6,586 nt of DNA, from contig JAFAFD010000282.1 of the NCBI GenBank assembly GCA_023423675.1, positions 1 through 6,586 of the forward strand, in the 5' to 3' direction. Positions within the stretch are counted from its first letter, which is position 1. Every line of letters begins with the position of its first letter. The notes beneath the pieces are model-generated. The model had not been told where the DNA came from, did not search any database, and was given only the letters and a program-made list of their open reading frames with translations. This document shows positions 4,445 to 6,586 of the stretch, in pieces. The position numbers and the translations under genes were made by a program. This stretch comes from Pseudomonadota bacterium. Lineage in GTDB: Bacteria; Pseudomonadota; Gammaproteobacteria; Xanthomonadales; Xanthomonadaceae.

Positions 4445-6565
4445 ATGAACGCCTCCTCCCGTGCGCCGCGGCTGCAGTCGAAGCTGCTCGGTGCTGTTTC
4501 CGTTGGCTTGGCCATCGTCCTGCTGTGCGCCCTCGCGGGCCTGGCATCGGCATGGCTGAAGCTGTCCACTGAAGCCCCCGCAGAGGTTGCCCACAGCCGC
4601 GATGCCGAGCGCCTGCAGCGCGAGTTCCGCGGGCAGGTGCAGGAGTGGAAGAACGTGCTGTTGCGTGGTCGCGACGAGGCGCTGCGCCAGCGCCACCTGC
4701 AGGCCTTCGATGACGAAGGAAAGCTGGTGGAGAAGCTGGCCACGGGCCTGGCCGCCAGCCCCGATGCGCGCACCCGCGAGATGGCGCAGACGTTCAGTGG
4801 CCTGCATGCGCAGCTGCAGAACGACTACCACGCCGCCCTGGAGGCGTTTGCCGAGGCCGGCTACGACCCGTCCGCCGGCGACAGCCTGGTGCGCGGCAAG
4901 GATCGACCGGTGGCCGCGGCGCTGGATGCACTGGGCACGCACACCGCAGCGGTGGCCGAGGCTGCGGTGAGCGCGCGCTCGCAGCAGGCGCGCCGCACCC
5001 TGGTGCTGTGCGCGGTGCTGACCATCGTGGCGGCGATGCTGCTGCTGGCCGGCCTCGGCTGGTGGCTGCGGCGTGCAGTGGTGCAGCCGGTGCTGGCGGT
5101 GGAAGCAGCCGCGCGCGCAGTGGCCGCCGGCGATCTGGACCATGTAGTGCAGGTGCGCAGCCGCGATGAGATCGGCCGCCTGGCGCAGGCCATGCAGGCC
5201 GTGCAGGGCACCCTGCGCGACGTGCTCGCCGCGCAGGCGGCGATGGCGCAGGCGCATGACGCCGGTACCATCAGCCACCGCATGCCGGCCAGCACATTCC
5301 CCGGCGCGTATGGGCGCATGGTGGCTGACACCAACGCACTGGTCGACGCGCACATCCGGGTGAAGATGCGCGCGGTCAGCATCATCGGCCGCTACGCCGT
5401 GGGCGACCTGAGCGAGGACATGGAGGCGCTGCCCGGCGAAAAGGCGATCATTACCGACACACTGCACACCGCCAAACAGAACCTTGGCGCCATCAACGGC
5501 GAGATCCGCCGCCTGGCCACGGCGGCGGCCGCAGGCGATTTCAGCCAGCGCGGCGACAGCGCGCGCTTCGAGCATGATTTCCGCGCGATGGTCGATGGCT
5601 TGAATCAGCTCATGCAAGCTGCCGATCACAATCTGGCCGAGGTCTCGACGATGCTGCGGGCGATTGCCGATGGTCGCCTGGGTGCGCGCATGCACGGCGA
5701 TTTCCAGGGCGTGTTCGCGCGCATCGCTGGAGACGCAAATGCTACGGCAGCGCAGCTGGCGACGATCGTTACCGACATCAAGCGCACCTCGGGCAGCATC
5801 CATTCGGCCGCCGCTGAAATTGCGGCCGGCAACAACGATCTGTCGCGCCGTACCGAACAGCAGGCTGCGAATCTGGAAGAGACTGCCGCGTCGATGGAGG
5901 AACTGACCTCCACCGTGCGCCAGAACGCCGAGCACGCGCGCCAGGCCAACCAGCTGGCGATCGGCGCGCACGGCGTGGCCTCGCAGGGCGGTGAAGTGGT
6001 CGGCCAGGTCGTGGAAACCATGGGCGCGATCGAGACGTCCTCGCGACAGATCGCCGCGATCATCAGCGTCATCGATGGCATCGCGTTCCAGACCAACATC
6101 CTGGCCTTGAACGCGGCGGTGGAAGCGGCACGTGCCGGCGAACAGGGCCGCGGCTTCGCAGTGGTCGCCAGTGAAGTGCGCACGCTGGCGCAGCGTTCGG
6201 CGGCCGCGGCCAAGGAGATCAAGACCCTGATCGAAGCCTCGGTGGAACAGGTCGGCCACGGCGCGCAGCGCGTGCGCCAGGCCGGTGACACCATGGCCGA
6301 GATCGTCGCCTCGGTGCAGCGGGTGACCGACATCATGGCCGAGATTTCCGCCGCCTCGCAGGAACAGAGCGCGGGCATCGAACAGGTCAGCCAGACCGTC
6401 ATCCAGATGGATGGCACCACCCAGCAGAACGCCGCGCTGGTGGAAGAAGCGAGTGCCGCCGCGCGCAGCCTGGAGCAGCAGGCCGACCGCTTGATCGAAG
6501 CGGTGGATGTGTTTGATCTGTCGAGTGCGGCGACGACGAAGGATACCTTCGCGCGCGCGGCATGA
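4445..6565 (+). CDS. Methyl-accepting chemotaxis protein with multiple HAMP-like units
   Basis: A 706-residue inner-membrane chemoreceptor that would signal through CheW and CheA. The first membrane segment is about 13-36, a helical periplasmic sensor region of about 148 residues follows (37-184), and the second membrane segment is about 185-208. A HAMP domain follows (about 208-262, with [11 protein letters not shown]). Further HAMP-like units are marked by DAGTISHRM (272-280), AVGDLSEDM (318-326), AAGDFSQRG (362-370) and ADGRLGARM (408-416). The signalling hairpin begins near 440. Its methylation helix 1 has pairs Q472/Q473, E478/E479 and E485/E486, the tip is [20 protein letters not shown] to ASEVR (about 546-579), and helix 2 has E667/E668. 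No CheR/CheB-docking pentapeptide (NWETF-like) ends the protein. The start is the ATG at 4445 with a weak AAGAG eight bases upstream; an in-frame GTG at 4394 adds residues unlike a receptor N terminus. The ligand is unknown. Confidence 0.93.
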   Translation: MNASSRAPRLQSKLLGAVSVGLAIVLLCALAGLASAWLKLSTEAPAEVAHSRDAERLQREFRGQVQEWKNVLLRGRDEALRQRHLQAFDDEGKLVEKLATGLAASPDARTREMAQTFSGLHAQLQNDYHAALEAFAEAGYDPSAGDSLVRGKDRPVAAALDALGTHTAAVAEAAVSARSQQARRTLVLCAVLTIVAAMLLLAGLGWWLRRAVVQPVLAVEAAARAVAAGDLDHVVQVRSRDEIGRLAQAMQAVQGTLRDVLAAQAAMAQAHDAGTISHRMPASTFPGAYGRMVADTNALVDAHIRVKMRAVSIIGRYAVGDLSEDMEALPGEKAIITDTLHTAKQNLGAINGEIRRLATAAAAGDFSQRGDSARFEHDFRAMVDGLNQLMQAADHNLAEVSTMLRAIADGRLGARMHGDFQGVFARIAGDANATAAQLATIVTDIKRTSGSIHSAAAEIAAGNNDLSRRTEQQAANLEETAASMEELTSTVRQNAEHARQANQLAIGAHGVASQGGEVVGQVVETMGAIETSSRQIAAIISVIDGIAFQTNILALNAAVEAARAGEQGRGFAVVASEVRTLAQRSAAAAKEIKTLIEASVEQVGHGAQRVRQAGDTMAEIVASVQRVTDIMAEISAASQEQSAGIEQVSQTVIQMDGTTQQNAALVEEASAAARSLEQQADRLIEAVDVFDLSSAATTKDTFARAA

Positions 6566-6569
6566 CGGT

Positions 6570-6586
6570 GTAGCATGGGTAGCGCC
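6570..6586. repeat. Possible start of a GTAG-type palindromic repeat, cut by the window
   Basis: After the chemoreceptor stop the sequence contains GTAG at 6570-6573 and again at 6579-6582 in GGGTAGCGCC, which runs off the window. Stenotrophomonas REP elements (the SMAG family, as I recall) begin with GTAG followed by a GC-rich palindrome. The second arm is outside the window, so this is only a suggestion. Confidence 0.25.

Noticed and set aside
4355..6259. A 634-codon open frame on the minus strand opposite the chemoreceptor
   Set aside because: It mirrors the codon phase of the plus-strand gene in GC-rich DNA, is rich in His, Arg, Gln and Gly without domain motifs, and has no ribosome site. 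The plus strand has clear receptor domains.

Overview
The window is GC-rich DNA with the codon use, gene content and intergenic hairpins of the Xanthomonadaceae; Stenotrophomonas is the most likely genus. This assignment rests on overall resemblance and on a repeat family remembered from Stenotrophomonas genomes, not on a database comparison. No rRNA, tRNA, CRISPR array, transposase or phage gene was seen.

Layout from left to right. (1) The 3' end of an unidentified plus-strand gene with a very basic tail. (2) A convergent gap holding two related hairpins in opposite orientation; the second is followed by a T-run and probably terminates the left-hand gene. (3) On the minus strand, rluE (23S rRNA pseudouridine synthase) lies downstream of an exported SAM-methyltransferase-like protein, with a GC hairpin between them. 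(4) A divergent control region carries several GTGTTC/GAACAC sites, followed by a plus-strand aldo/keto reductase. (5) A third hairpin of the same family sits in the next convergent gap. (6) A minus-strand two-gene operon encodes an Rrf2-family regulator and, overlapping its 3' end by 11 bases, a thioredoxin-reductase-like flavoprotein with a CPYC redox pair. (7) A divergent region of about 180 bases, richer in A+T than its surroundings, is followed by a 706-residue methyl-accepting chemotaxis protein with several HAMP-like units. The window stops just downstream of it.

The Rrf2/flavoprotein locus is the part most worth attention. A perfect 9-3-9 inverted repeat covers both a candidate -10 box and the regulator's ATG, which points to tight autoregulation. 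The same bases allow two competing readings of how the regulator is translated. One is a leaderless mRNA beginning at the ATG. The other is a 27-codon leader ORF with a good ribosome binding site whose stop codon overlaps the regulator's ATG (ATGA). The flavoprotein keeps its FAD motifs and redox cysteines but lacks the usual NADPH signatures of thioredoxin reductase, so it may be a dithiol oxidase-type enzyme under thiol or redox control.

The remaining genes are ordinary housekeeping or accessory genes. No multi-gene defence, secretion or biosynthetic system is present.
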